Source of the DNA: DAOTZR01 sp034432595
GTDB lineage: Bacteria; Chloroflexota; Anaerolineae; B4-G1; SLSP01
DNA: 64,000 nucleotides
NCBI GenBank assembly: GCA_034432595.1
Contig: DAOUBT010000004.1
Coordinates: 26,684-90,683, forward strand
Direction: 5' to 3'
Part shown: positions 34,318-42,832 of the stretch, one piece after another
Layout of the letters: every line of letters starts with the position of its first letter
Position numbering within the stretch: the stretch's first letter is position 1
Translations under genes and position numbers: made by a program
The notes under the pieces: model-generated
Databases searched by the model: none
What the model was told of the DNA's origin: nothing
The model's input: only the letters and a program-made list of their open reading frames with translations

Positions 34318-36028
34318 ACCTTCCGCCTGGCGCGAAGAGATTGAATCTCTGCGCAAGGAGCTGCTCCAGGGAGCGCCCTCCGCTACCCTGATGACGCGCC
34401 TTGCCAACCTGGAAAAGCGCTTACAGGAAGAAGCTCAGCGCAATGCCGAAGCGCAACAGCGCGCGCTGCACATGGTTTACACCCTCGCTCACGATGTGAA
34501 TGCCAGCCTGGATTGGATGCAAACTATCGAACCAGCGCTGAAAATTCTGGTCACGATGACGCGGGCCGAACGTGGCTTACTGCTCTTGTTGGATGAAAAC
34601 GGTCAACCCCATGTCCGCTCCATCCATTACGCCGCAACGCCATCCCTGCAAGGTACCGATACAAGTTTTAGCCGCAGCATTGTCCAGGAAGCCCTGCAGC
34701 GCGCCCAGCCCATCCTTACCAGCGACGCGCAGCTCGATCCGCGCTTTTCCGGTCAAGATAGCGTCGTGTTACGCGGCCTCCATGCCGTCCTCTGCGTTCC
34801 CCTCATTGCCCTGGGCCGCACCCTGGGGGCCATCTACCTGGAGAACCGCACGTCAGGCAACGCCTTCAGCGATGAGGATGTGGAGTTGCTGGGCATGGCC
34901 GCCGAATTGACGGCGCTCGCCATCACCAACGCGCAAAAGTATCAACTCTTGCAACAACGTTTAAACGCCCGCAACCGCGATGTCAAATTCCTGCAAGAGA
35001 TGCTCATCGCGTTAGACGAAGACTACAATTACACCCGCATCATCCATCAAGGCTTGCTGTGGGCGATGCGCGCCGTGGGCGCTGCACGGGGTGCGCTGGG
35101 CACCCTGGAGACCGGTGGCCTGCGCTGGCAGGCGCAACAGGGCGGCGCAGCGCTCAACAACGAGCTGGCGCATCACGTCCTGCAGCAACGACGGGCGCAG
35201 ATAAGCCAGCATCAAATGGTCGTTCCGCTGCTCCGCGCCCGGCATCCTCTGGGCGTGCTGGTGCTGGAAAGCGAAACCCTCCCTTTCAGCGACGAACAAA
35301 GCGCCGTCGCCCAACAAGTCGCCAATCTCATGGCGCTTTACCTGGAAAGCGCACGCCTCTACGAGGCGCTGCGCGGAGCGCGTGAGGCGCAATGGCGGCT
35401 GGTGGACCAGATGTTGGAGAGCTTCGCCGTTCCATTGCAGGCCTTAGAGCATGGTGAGGCGCAAGCCCCCTCCCTGCTACGCCGCGCATGGGAGAACCTG
35501 CGCCTGTTTGCCCTGCTGGAGCAAGGCCGCTATCCCCTGGCCCTGCTGCCGGTGAAGCTACGCCCGGCTCTTGAAGCAGCCCTGGAAGCCTGCCGCCCGG
35601 CATGGATGGACAAGGCGTTACAGGTCGAGCTTGACCTGGAGGACAACCTGCCGCCGGTGCTGGCCGATTCGGAAGCCCTGAACACGATTTTCCTCCACTT
35701 GCTCGATAACGCCATCGCTTACACACCGGCGCAAGGGCGCATCATCCTGCGCATCACCACGGACCCCCATGAAACGGGAACGCTGGTGTGCAGCATCGAA
35801 GATAGCGGATACGGCATCAACCTCACGGAACAAAGGGAGATTTTCACCCCCTTCTTCCGCTCGCAAGATCCGCGCGTGCAGGCTGTGCCGGGCAGTGGGC
35901 TGGGATTGGCGATAGTCAAGCGGCTGGTGGAAATCCACGGTGGGGTTATGGGCTTCCACAGCGAACCGGGCGTGGGAAGTCGCTTCTTCTTCACGCTCCC
36001 CCAAAGCGATAACAACGGCCTGCTGTAA
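34295..36028 (+). CDS. GAF-GAF histidine-kinase-like protein lacking the phospho-acceptor His
   Basis: A 577-residue soluble protein. A coiled coil (~10-60) is followed by GAF 1 (~70-215) and GAF 2 (~235-360). A helical pair at ~365-430 sits where HisKA should be. It has LVDQMLESFAVPLQALEHG and no H-E/D-x-R-T-P box. The HATPase is well kept (LLDNAIAYTPAQGR, EDSGYGI, GSGLGLAIVKRLVEIHGG). It may bind ATP without transferring phosphate to itself, acting as a regulator of another kinase, or use a non-canonical His. It is translationally coupled by overlap with the AlkA-like gene. Confidence 0.85.
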   Translation: MPTPRTDKPSAWREEIESLRKELLQGAPSATLMTRLANLEKRLQEEAQRNAEAQQRALHMVYTLAHDVNASLDWMQTIEPALKILVTMTRAERGLLLLLDENGQPHVRSIHYAATPSLQGTDTSFSRSIVQEALQRAQPILTSDAQLDPRFSGQDSVVLRGLHAVLCVPLIALGRTLGAIYLENRTSGNAFSDEDVELLGMAAELTALAITNAQKYQLLQQRLNARNRDVKFLQEMLIALDEDYNYTRIIHQGLLWAMRAVGAARGALGTLETGGLRWQAQQGGAALNNELAHHVLQQRRAQISQHQMVVPLLRARHPLGVLVLESETLPFSDEQSAVAQQVANLMALYLESARLYEALRGAREAQWRLVDQMLESFAVPLQALEHGEAQAPSLLRRAWENLRLFALLEQGRYPLALLPVKLRPALEAALEACRPAWMDKALQVELDLEDNLPPVLADSEALNTIFLHLLDNAIAYTPAQGRIILRITTDPHETGTLVCSIEDSGYGINLTEQREIFTPFFRSQDPRVQAVPGSGLGLAIVKRLVEIHGGVMGFHSEPGVGSRFFFTLPQSDNNGLL

Positions 36029-36035
36029 CCACAGA

Positions 36036-36072
36036 AAACGCGCTAAGGAGACCCTGTCCCCTTAGCGCGTTT
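36036..36072. terminator. Bidirectional terminator between convergent genes
   Basis: A perfect 13-bp stem (AAACGCGCTAAGG / CCTTAGCGCGTTT) lies between the kinase-like gene ending at 36028 and the mutase gene ending at 36093. Confidence 0.8.
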
Positions 36073-36092
36073 CAATCCAGAGACAAGCACCG

Positions 36093-37520
36093 CTATGGTT
36101 TCAACCCGGCCAGCTCCAACGCCGCGTGGAGGACAGGCTGAACCAGCGCCGCGTCCGTCACCTCGCAGTACACCCGCAACAGGGGCTCTGTGCCGGAGAA
36201 GCGAATCAACACCCACCCATACTCACCCAGATCGTATTTATAGCCATCCACCGTCACCACGTCGTACACCGGCAGGCCGGCGAGCCGTTCCGGACGCTGT
36301 TTTTCAAGGCGGGCGATCACCTGAGGGCGCAGCTCCGCCGGGAAGCGCGTGTCAATCCGGTCGTAGTGATACGTCTGCCCCAGCACATCGAACAGTTCCT
36401 GCATCAAAGCCGCAGGCGATTTTCGCGCGCGCAGCATGAAATCCACAAAATAGAGATTGCCCAGGATGCCATCCCGCTCCGGCACATTGCCCCGGAAGGC
36501 GTAGCCGCCGCTCTCCTCACCACCGATAAGCGCGTCCACTTCCAGGAATTTCGGAGCGATGTACTTAAAGCCCACGCCCGTTTCGTACACCGGCACACCA
36601 TAACGCTCGGCCAGGCGGTTCAACATACAACTTGATGAGAGGGTCTTCACGATAGGGCCGCGCTCGCCGCGATATGCCAGCAAGTAATAGGTGAGCAAGG
36701 AGAAGACGCGCAACTGATCGAGAAAGACACCATGCTCGTCCCCGATGCCCATGCGATCCGCGTCGCCGTCATTGATGAGCAGCACATCCGCGCCCACCTC
36801 CGTTGTGCGGCGCAGCGCCACGTCAATGTTAGGGCGGATAGGCTCCGGGCGCTTCATCTCCGGGAAAATGGGATTACGTCCGGCGTGTACTTCGATAATC
36901 CGGTTCGATCCGCCCCCTAACAGGCGTGGATACCAGCCAGAGGCATTCCCCCACATTGGCTCCACCAGGATGGTCAGCCCCGCCTGCCGCAAGCGTTCCA
37001 GGTCCACCAGCGTTTGCAGATGCGCCTCATAAGCGGGAGCCGGGTCCCAGCGCTGCACCAGCCCGCTGGCTTCGGCGCGTTCCAGCGGTAGACGGCGCAC
37101 CTCAGCCTCGCTGGCGGGGATGAGGGCCTCGATCTGTTTCAGGCCCGCCGGAGCAACAGCGCCGCCATGCTCATCACGCACCTTAAAGCCGTTATCCGTG
37201 GGCGGATTGTGGCTCGCGGTGATATTGATGGCCCCGCCCGCGCCGCGTTCCACCACTGCGTAGCTGATGACCGGCGTTGGCGTGGCGCGATCCGTCAACC
37301 AGACGGGGATGCCGTTGCCCGCCAGCACCTCCGCGGCGGCTGCCGCAAAATACTCCGACTGAAAACGCTGGTCATAGCCGACGACGCACCCGCGTTCAGC
37401 CAGGCCCTGCTGCTGCAGGTAGAGCGCATAGGCCTGCGCCGCCCGGCGCACGTTCGCAAAGGTGTAATCCTCCGCGATGCGCGCGCGCCAGCCATCCGTG
37501 CCAAAAACGATATCTCCCAT
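36093..37520 (-). CDS. Phosphoglucomutase/phosphomannomutase family enzyme
   Basis: A 475-residue alpha-D-phosphohexomutase. The ATG at 37520 follows a GGAGG-type site. All four signatures are present: the phosphoserine loop TASHNPP (Ser103), the metal loop NDGDADRMG, the sugar-specificity loop GGEESGG and the phosphate-binding loop RFSGTEP. It interconverts hexose-1- and hexose-6-phosphates. The exact sugar cannot be told from sequence, but nearby GDP-mannose-using genes make mannose-1-phosphate supply a possible role. Deoxyribose/pentose metabolism is served by deoB just upstream, 133 bp away on the same strand. Confidence 0.92.
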   Translation of the reverse strand: MGDIVFGTDGWRARIAEDYTFANVRRAAQAYALYLQQQGLAERGCVVGYDQRFQSEYFAAAAAEVLAGNGIPVWLTDRATPTPVISYAVVERGAGGAINITASHNPPTDNGFKVRDEHGGAVAPAGLKQIEALIPASEAEVRRLPLERAEASGLVQRWDPAPAYEAHLQTLVDLERLRQAGLTILVEPMWGNASGWYPRLLGGGSNRIIEVHAGRNPIFPEMKRPEPIRPNIDVALRRTTEVGADVLLINDGDADRMGIGDEHGVFLDQLRVFSLLTYYLLAYRGERGPIVKTLSSSCMLNRLAERYGVPVYETGVGFKYIAPKFLEVDALIGGEESGGYAFRGNVPERDGILGNLYFVDFMLRARKSPAALMQELFDVLGQTYHYDRIDTRFPAELRPQVIARLEKQRPERLAGLPVYDVVTVDGYKYDLGEYGWVLIRFSGTEPLLRVYCEVTDAALVQPVLHAALELAGLKP

Positions 37521-37653
37521 AAGGCCTCCTCTTCATCCCCGCGGGGAACATTCCTTGATTCCCTTCAGGCCGGCGGTGAAAGCCACGCCTGAAGGGCGCT
37601 TCATGTCGGACAGGCGTACCCCATGCGGGTATGCACGCCCTGCACACCAGCAG

Positions 37654-38829
37654 CTACTTGCGAATCTCCGCCAGGAAACTCGTGCCGATTTCCGGCATGG
37701 GCAAGCCAAAGATTTCGCTGATGGTAGCACCCACATCCGCATAAGTACGGCGCGTGCCGAGATTCACATCTCCCTTGACCGGCTCCCCAAACACGAGCAA
37801 CGGCACATACTCACGCGAGTGATCCGTGCTTGGCGTGGTCGGATCCACCCCATGATCAGCGGCGATGATCACGATGTCGGTAGGCCGCATCGCGGAAAGG
37901 ATTTCAGGGATGCGGTCATCAAAAGCGCGCAGCGCCCCGGCATAGCCTTCCGGGTCATTGCGATGGCCGTAAATCATGTCGTACTCAATCAAGTTGGCGA
38001 AAATCATGCCCTTAAAGCGCTCTGGCATGAATTCCAACAGCGCGTTGATGCTGTCGCGGTTGTTGGTGGTATGCTTATTCAGGGTGATGCCGGTATTGCC
38101 AAAGAGGTCGTCAATCTTGCCCACCGCCGCCACATCGTAGCCCGCCTCGGCCAGGCGCATCATCACCGTGGGACGGGGTGGAAGGAGGGGGAAATCGTGG
38201 CGGTGCTCGGTGCGCCAGAAATGACCTGGCTCGCCCCGGAAGGGCCGCGCAATGACGCGCCCCACCGCGTGTTCGCCGGTGAGCATCTCACGCGCAATGC
38301 GGCAAACGCGGTACAACGCTTCCAGCGGAACGACTTCCTCATGGGCGGCGATCTGGAACACGCTATCCGCAGACGTGTACACAATCAGTTTGCCGGTTTT
38401 CACGTGCTCCTCGCCCAGTTCTTTGATAATCTCCGTCCCGGAAGCGGGTTTGTTGCCGATGACGCCATACCCTGTACGGCGCGTGAATTCGTCCAGCAGT
38501 TCCTGTGGGAAGCCGTGGGGATAGGTCGGCATGGGGCGCTGCGACCAGATGCCCATCAGCTCCCAATGGCCGGTGACGGAGTCCTTGCCCGCGGAGATTT
38601 CGGCCATCTTCCCATACGCACCCTGCGCGGGATGCGCCGGCGGCACGCCAAGAATATCAATGATATTGCCAAAGCCCAGCTTTTGCAGGTAGGGCAAGTC
38701 GAGACCGCCGAGCACGCGCGCCGTATTGCCCACGGAATTGCTGCCCACATCACCGTAATCTGCCGCGTCCGGCAACTCGCCCACCCCCACACCATCCAAC
38801 ACAATCACAATGACCCGTTCAATGTCCAT
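37654..38829 (-). CDS. deoB: Phosphopentomutase
   Basis: A 391-residue alkaline phosphatase-superfamily mutase that converts (deoxy)ribose-1-phosphate to the 5-phosphate in nucleoside salvage. It shows the metal-binding VLDGVGVGELPDA, GKDSVTGHWELMG with the phosphorylated Thr, LIEYDMIYGHRND and ADHGVDPTTPSTDHSRE. The length matches the family. The ATG follows AAGGAG. It pairs functionally with deoC (59726-60391), which takes deoxyribose-5-phosphate, although the genes are 21 kb apart. Confidence 0.96.
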   Translation of the reverse strand: MDIERVIVIVLDGVGVGELPDAADYGDVGSNSVGNTARVLGGLDLPYLQKLGFGNIIDILGVPPAHPAQGAYGKMAEISAGKDSVTGHWELMGIWSQRPMPTYPHGFPQELLDEFTRRTGYGVIGNKPASGTEIIKELGEEHVKTGKLIVYTSADSVFQIAAHEEVVPLEALYRVCRIAREMLTGEHAVGRVIARPFRGEPGHFWRTEHRHDFPLLPPRPTVMMRLAEAGYDVAAVGKIDDLFGNTGITLNKHTTNNRDSINALLEFMPERFKGMIFANLIEYDMIYGHRNDPEGYAGALRAFDDRIPEILSAMRPTDIVIIAADHGVDPTTPSTDHSREYVPLLVFGEPVKGDVNLGTRRTYADVGATISEIFGLPMPEIGTSFLAEIRK

Positions 38830-39068
38830 ACGTCACTCCTTAACTCAAAAATGTTGCCATAGGTATCATGCAGTTTAAGCGGACCCATCCTTGCCTGTCC
38901 GGAGGTTGGCAACCGCCAGAAAACGTAAAGCCTGATGGGAGTTTCCTTGCATCGTCAAGGCTTAATGTTTTTTGGAATTGAAAACGCTGCAAGCCCACCC
39001 GAAACAATTTCAATCGCTGCTGATAACAAGTTGGTACTTTGCAACCAACTATGCGAACCCTTCCCGGC

Positions 39069-40046
39069 TCATGCGTGCGTGACTTTTTTGCTGAGCAGCG
39101 CCAGATCGGCCTCAACCATCATGGCAATCAGCTCCTTGAAATGGATACGCGGCTCCCAGCCCAACTGACGCCGCGCCTTGGAGGGGTCTGCCACGAGCAA
39201 ATCCACCTCCGCCGGACGCATGAACGCCGGGTCCTGCACCACGTAATCGCGCCAGTCCAGGCCCACGTAACTGAAAGCCACCTCGCACAACTCGCGCACG
39301 GAGTGCGTCTCCCCCGTGCCAATCACGTAATCCTCGGCGTGATCCTGCTGCAGCATCAGCCACATCGCTTCCACGTAGTCACCAGCGAAACCCCAATCGC
39401 GCCGCGCATCCAGATTGCCCAGGCGCAACTCGTGCGCCAATCCCAGCTTGATGCGCGCCACGTGATGCGTCACCTTGCGCGTGACAAACTCCAGGCCGCG
39501 CCGTGGCGATTCGTGATTGAACAGAATGCCCGACACGGCAAACAGCTTGTAGGATTCGCGGTAATTGACCGTAATCCAATGCCCGTACACCTTGGCCACC
39601 CCGTAAGGGGAGCGCGGATAGAAAGGCGTGCGCTCATTCTGCGGCGTCTCCTGCACCTTGCCGAACATTTCGCTGCTGCTGGCCTGGTAAAAGCGAATAG
39701 AGGGGTTGGTTTTGCGGATGGCCTCCAACACGCGCGTCACCCCCAGCGCCGTCGCCTCCGCGGTGAGCACGGGCTGATTCCAGGAGGTGGGCACAAAGGA
39801 CTGCGCTGCGAGGTTGTACACCTCATCGGGTTGATAGTCGCGCAGAATGTCAATCAGCGAACTCTGATCGAGCAAGTCACCCTGCACCAGCGTGATACGA
39901 TCCTGAATGTGCTCGATGCGGCTGAAGTTCAGGGTGCTCGTGCGTCGCACCATGCCGATGACATCATACCCCCTGGATAATAAAAATTCGGCCAGGTACG
40001 AACCATCCTGGCCTGTAATGCCGGTAATCAAAGCACGTTTTTTCAT
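39069..40046 (-). CDS. gmd: GDP-mannose 4,6-dehydratase
   Basis: The ATG at 40046 (MKKRALITGITGQDGSYL) follows GAGGAGG; an upstream TTG overlaps that site and is rejected. The 325-residue short-chain dehydrogenase/reductase has the NADP-binding GITGQDGSYL, the catalytic SSSEMFG, SPYGVAKVYG with YxxxK, and the family-specific NHESPRRGLEFVTRKV. It makes GDP-4-keto-6-deoxy-D-mannose. It lies 43 bp after rmd in one operon, so the product is expected to be GDP-D-rhamnose for cell-surface glycans. Confidence 0.95.
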   Translation of the reverse strand: MKKRALITGITGQDGSYLAEFLLSRGYDVIGMVRRTSTLNFSRIEHIQDRITLVQGDLLDQSSLIDILRDYQPDEVYNLAAQSFVPTSWNQPVLTAEATALGVTRVLEAIRKTNPSIRFYQASSSEMFGKVQETPQNERTPFYPRSPYGVAKVYGHWITVNYRESYKLFAVSGILFNHESPRRGLEFVTRKVTHHVARIKLGLAHELRLGNLDARRDWGFAGDYVEAMWLMLQQDHAEDYVIGTGETHSVRELCEVAFSYVGLDWRDYVVQDPAFMRPAEVDLLVADPSKARRQLGWEPRIHFKELIAMMVEADLALLSKKVTHA

Positions 40047-40089
40047 CCAGCAATACCTCCTCAAAAGGATTGGTTTGGAACAACAGGCC

Positions 40090-41061
40090 CTACTCGGCCC
40101 GCGCCTTGCGCTGCAAAGCGATTTTTTGCCGCCACTCGGTTAAGACATCGGCCACGGTTTGTTCAAACGGGATTTGCGGCTGCCAGCCGGTCACACCGCG
40201 GAATTTCATCGCATTGCCATAGAGCACCGGCGTATCGGTGGGCCGGAAGCGCGCCGGGTCCACTTCCACGCGGATGGGGACATGCGCCATGCTCAACAAA
40301 AGCTCCAACATGCTGCGCACCCTCCGCGGCACCCCCGAAGCGAGATTGTAAGCCTCGCCCGCGTGGGCGTAACGCACGGCCAATTCGTAAGCGCGCGCCA
40401 CATCGCGCACGTCGGTGAAGTCGCGCGCCGCATCGAGATTGCCCACGCGCAACACCGGTTCCTGCATCCCGGCCTCGATGCGCGCGACCTGCGAGGCAAA
40501 TGCAGGCAACACAAAGCGCTCCGATTGCCCCGGTCCAATGTGATTGAAAGGCCGGATGCGAATGACCGGCAGCTTGTGACTGATGAAGTACTGATACCCC
40601 ATCAGGTCTTGCGCGGCCTTGCTCACGCTGTACGGATTTTCCGGCATGAGTGGCAGCGTCTCATCCAGCGGACCCTGATCGGCTTGCAGGCGTCCGTACA
40701 CCTCACCCGAACTCACGATAATGATGCGGGGACGAATTCCCAGACGCGCGCAACTTTCGAGAAGGTTCAGTTGCCCACGGATGTTGGTTTCCAGCGTCAT
40801 CCAGGGGTCAGCAAAGGAGGTGGGGACGTGCGATTGTCCAGCGAGGTGGATAATGGCATCCGGCATGAAGGCGCGCATCTTATCCAACACGCGCAGCTCA
40901 TCGCGCAAGTCCACCAGGTGCTCCTCTTCCCGCTCTACCCGCAGGTTGCCCATCAGGGTGGGATAAGCAAAGTGGCACAACATCCAATCGGTGTTGTCCA
41001 GCAGATGCCGACGTACATGTTGCCCGACAAAGCCTGAAGCGCCTGTAATGAGAACTCGCAT
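40090..41061 (-). CDS. rmd: GDP-4-keto-6-deoxy-D-mannose reductase (GDP-D-rhamnose synthesis)
   Basis: A 323-residue extended SDR. It has MRVLITGASGFVGQHVRRHL, Ser in VSSGEVYG, NPYSVSKAAQDLMGYQY (YxxxK), RPFNHIGPGQSERFVLPAFA and VGNLDAARDFTDVRDVARA, which match Rmd-type reductases closely. Fucose synthase would show a different C-terminal half. It is transcribed from a strong promoter at 41087-41114 and heads the rmd-gmd pair. Confidence 0.88.
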   Translation of the reverse strand: MRVLITGASGFVGQHVRRHLLDNTDWMLCHFAYPTLMGNLRVEREEEHLVDLRDELRVLDKMRAFMPDAIIHLAGQSHVPTSFADPWMTLETNIRGQLNLLESCARLGIRPRIIIVSSGEVYGRLQADQGPLDETLPLMPENPYSVSKAAQDLMGYQYFISHKLPVIRIRPFNHIGPGQSERFVLPAFASQVARIEAGMQEPVLRVGNLDAARDFTDVRDVARAYELAVRYAHAGEAYNLASGVPRRVRSMLELLLSMAHVPIRVEVDPARFRPTDTPVLYGNAMKFRGVTGWQPQIPFEQTVADVLTEWRQKIALQRKARAE

Positions 41062-41086
41062 ACACTCTCCCCCTTACTACGCTTTC

Positions 41087-41114
41087 ATTATACGAGATTG
41101 TGACAAAGAGGCAA
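41087..41114 (-). promoter_or_regulatory. Promoter of rmd-gmd
   Basis: On the minus strand, TTGCCT (41114-41109) and a perfect TATAAT (41092-41087) are 16 bp apart, 26 bp before the rmd start codon, which has a GGGGGAG ribosome site. Confidence 0.65.
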
Positions 41115-41290
41115 AGAGGCAAAGCCGGTATGCACGCGAAAGCGACACCTTTGGCTCTCGCCGGTCAACAAGCCGCGAGACATGAGCAGAAACAGACGGT
41201 CAGACGAGTGAATGACCTTTTACGGCACGGCATCCCCGAAGGTCAAACGAGCAGGCGAGGCCGTTCCAGCGCTAAAAAGGATGTGTAGCG

Positions 41291-42832
41291 TCAGCGCCAA
41301 TCCAACGCGATGATGTTCAGGCCGTCGGTGAGAGGGGCAGCCATGCGACGGGACAAATCCCACAACACCAGATTGCCCTGATAGATCACCATCACGCCTT
41401 TGCCATCGGGACTCCAGCGCCAGACCGGCAGCTCCAGACCGGCCTCATCCAGGGGTGGATAGGGACATGTCGTCTCCGAACCATCCAGATCCGCCACGCA
41501 GAGGGTGTACGCGCTGAGGTGGCTCTGTTGTGGAAAGCGTGCCTGTCCGAAAGCCAGGCGCGTCCCGTCCGGCGAAAGCTGTGGCGCAGCCCACATGCCG
41601 ACATCAAGGGCCACCGTGGCCGTGTAGCCTTCATCCACATTGAGGGCTACCCCATTGAAAACCGGGCTTTCCTCCGGATCAGTGCCGGGCTGCGGCACGT
41701 GATTGACGGTGAAAAGCAGTTGCCCCGTTGGTGACCAGTCCAGGCCGGGATTCCAGGCCCAGGAGCTGTTGGTGCGGTAGGCCGGGAAGCGCAGCAACGT
41801 CACGCGCTGCCCGTTATTCACGGTGACGTAGCCCACCTCATCCGGACGGGAGTAGGCCAGCCGGTCCCCCTGAGGGGACCAGAGGTAGCGTGTCCCCCAC
41901 CAGCCCCACCCGCCGCCGGCCTCGGCTTTGTAGAGACGGCGAGTGGTGCGCAACTGTCCCTGCGTGCTGAGTTCACCCAACCATAAATCGTTTTGCCCAC
42001 GCCAGCCGGGGGCCGCTTCAACCACTTCTGCCGTGGTCCAGGCAATGCGTTTGCCCTGCGCGTCCCAATCCGCCCACAGGACGTTGGAGATGTTCAGCGC
42101 CACCGGTGTGGCATCCACGTGGGTGGTGTCCACCAGCCACAGCTCATTCATGCGCTGCGCGTCATGGGTCACGGCACGGCTGTAAAGCAGGCGCGTGCCG
42201 TCCGGCGAAAGGCGAAACACACGCCCATCCAAATCGCCTGTGAAGGTGACCTGCCGCCGGTTGTTGCTCGTGCCCCGCACCATCCAGGCATCCTGTCGGC
42301 TGAGAAAAGCCAGGGTGCGCGTGATGGGAACGCTGCTCAGGACGGCCCGACTGCCCAGGACTTGAATCTCATCCACCGGCGCGAGGGTGACCGTTTCACG
42401 CAGCAGGACGCGCTCGGTGAGCGCGCCGTTGGTGTAGGTGAGGCGGTAGACGCGCTCGCGCACGCCAGGCTGCCCCACCTGCAACAGGCGCGTCTCACCC
42501 TCCGGCAGGCTCGCATCCCGGATGACGCGCCGCTCAAAGGGGATGGTCTCGGTGAGCACCTCGGTCTGCTGCAGGATGCGCGTCACGCTCACGGTCATAC
42601 CATCCTGCAGGCGGGTGGTTTCGGGCGGTTGGACGATGTCCAAATCGTTCAAGGTGATGGCCTGCTCACGCAGCAGGTCCTGCACGGTCAGCGCCTGCGT
42701 TTCGACGGTGCGCGCCGCGCCATCGGCCTGCAAGGTGACGCGCACGAGCGTCGGCGTTGCCGGCGTGACGCACGCCGTGAGGAGCACCATCAGCCACAGC
42801 CAAAAGGAGTTACGCCACCAGCGCACGGACAT
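41291..42832 (-). CDS. Lipoprotein with DUF348/G5-like repeats and TolB-like propeller
   Basis: The ATG at 42832 has an AGAGG site; a GTG at 42850 is possible. The ~513-residue protein has a lipoprotein signal (WLWLMVLLTAC). A DUF348-type ubiquitin-like repeat follows (VRVTLQADGAARTVETQALTVQDLL...), then a G5-like region (TEVLTETIPFERRVIRDASL, ERVLLRETVTLAPVDEI). A beta-propeller of PD40/WD40-like blades comes next (RVFRLSPDGTRLLYSRA, YLWSPQGDRLAYSRPD, LSPDGTRLAFGQARF). DUF348/G5 regions bind cell-wall or N-acetyl sugars, so it may hold a propeller at the cell surface. It overlaps the 3' end of cca by 23 bases. Confidence 0.82.
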   Translation of the reverse strand: MSVRWWRNSFWLWLMVLLTACVTPATPTLVRVTLQADGAARTVETQALTVQDLLREQAITLNDLDIVQPPETTRLQDGMTVSVTRILQQTEVLTETIPFERRVIRDASLPEGETRLLQVGQPGVRERVYRLTYTNGALTERVLLRETVTLAPVDEIQVLGSRAVLSSVPITRTLAFLSRQDAWMVRGTSNNRRQVTFTGDLDGRVFRLSPDGTRLLYSRAVTHDAQRMNELWLVDTTHVDATPVALNISNVLWADWDAQGKRIAWTTAEVVEAAPGWRGQNDLWLGELSTQGQLRTTRRLYKAEAGGGWGWWGTRYLWSPQGDRLAYSRPDEVGYVTVNNGQRVTLLRFPAYRTNSSWAWNPGLDWSPTGQLLFTVNHVPQPGTDPEESPVFNGVALNVDEGYTATVALDVGMWAAPQLSPDGTRLAFGQARFPQQSHLSAYTLCVADLDGSETTCPYPPLDEAGLELPVWRWSPDGKGVMVIYQGNLVLWDLSRRMAAPLTDGLNIIALDWR

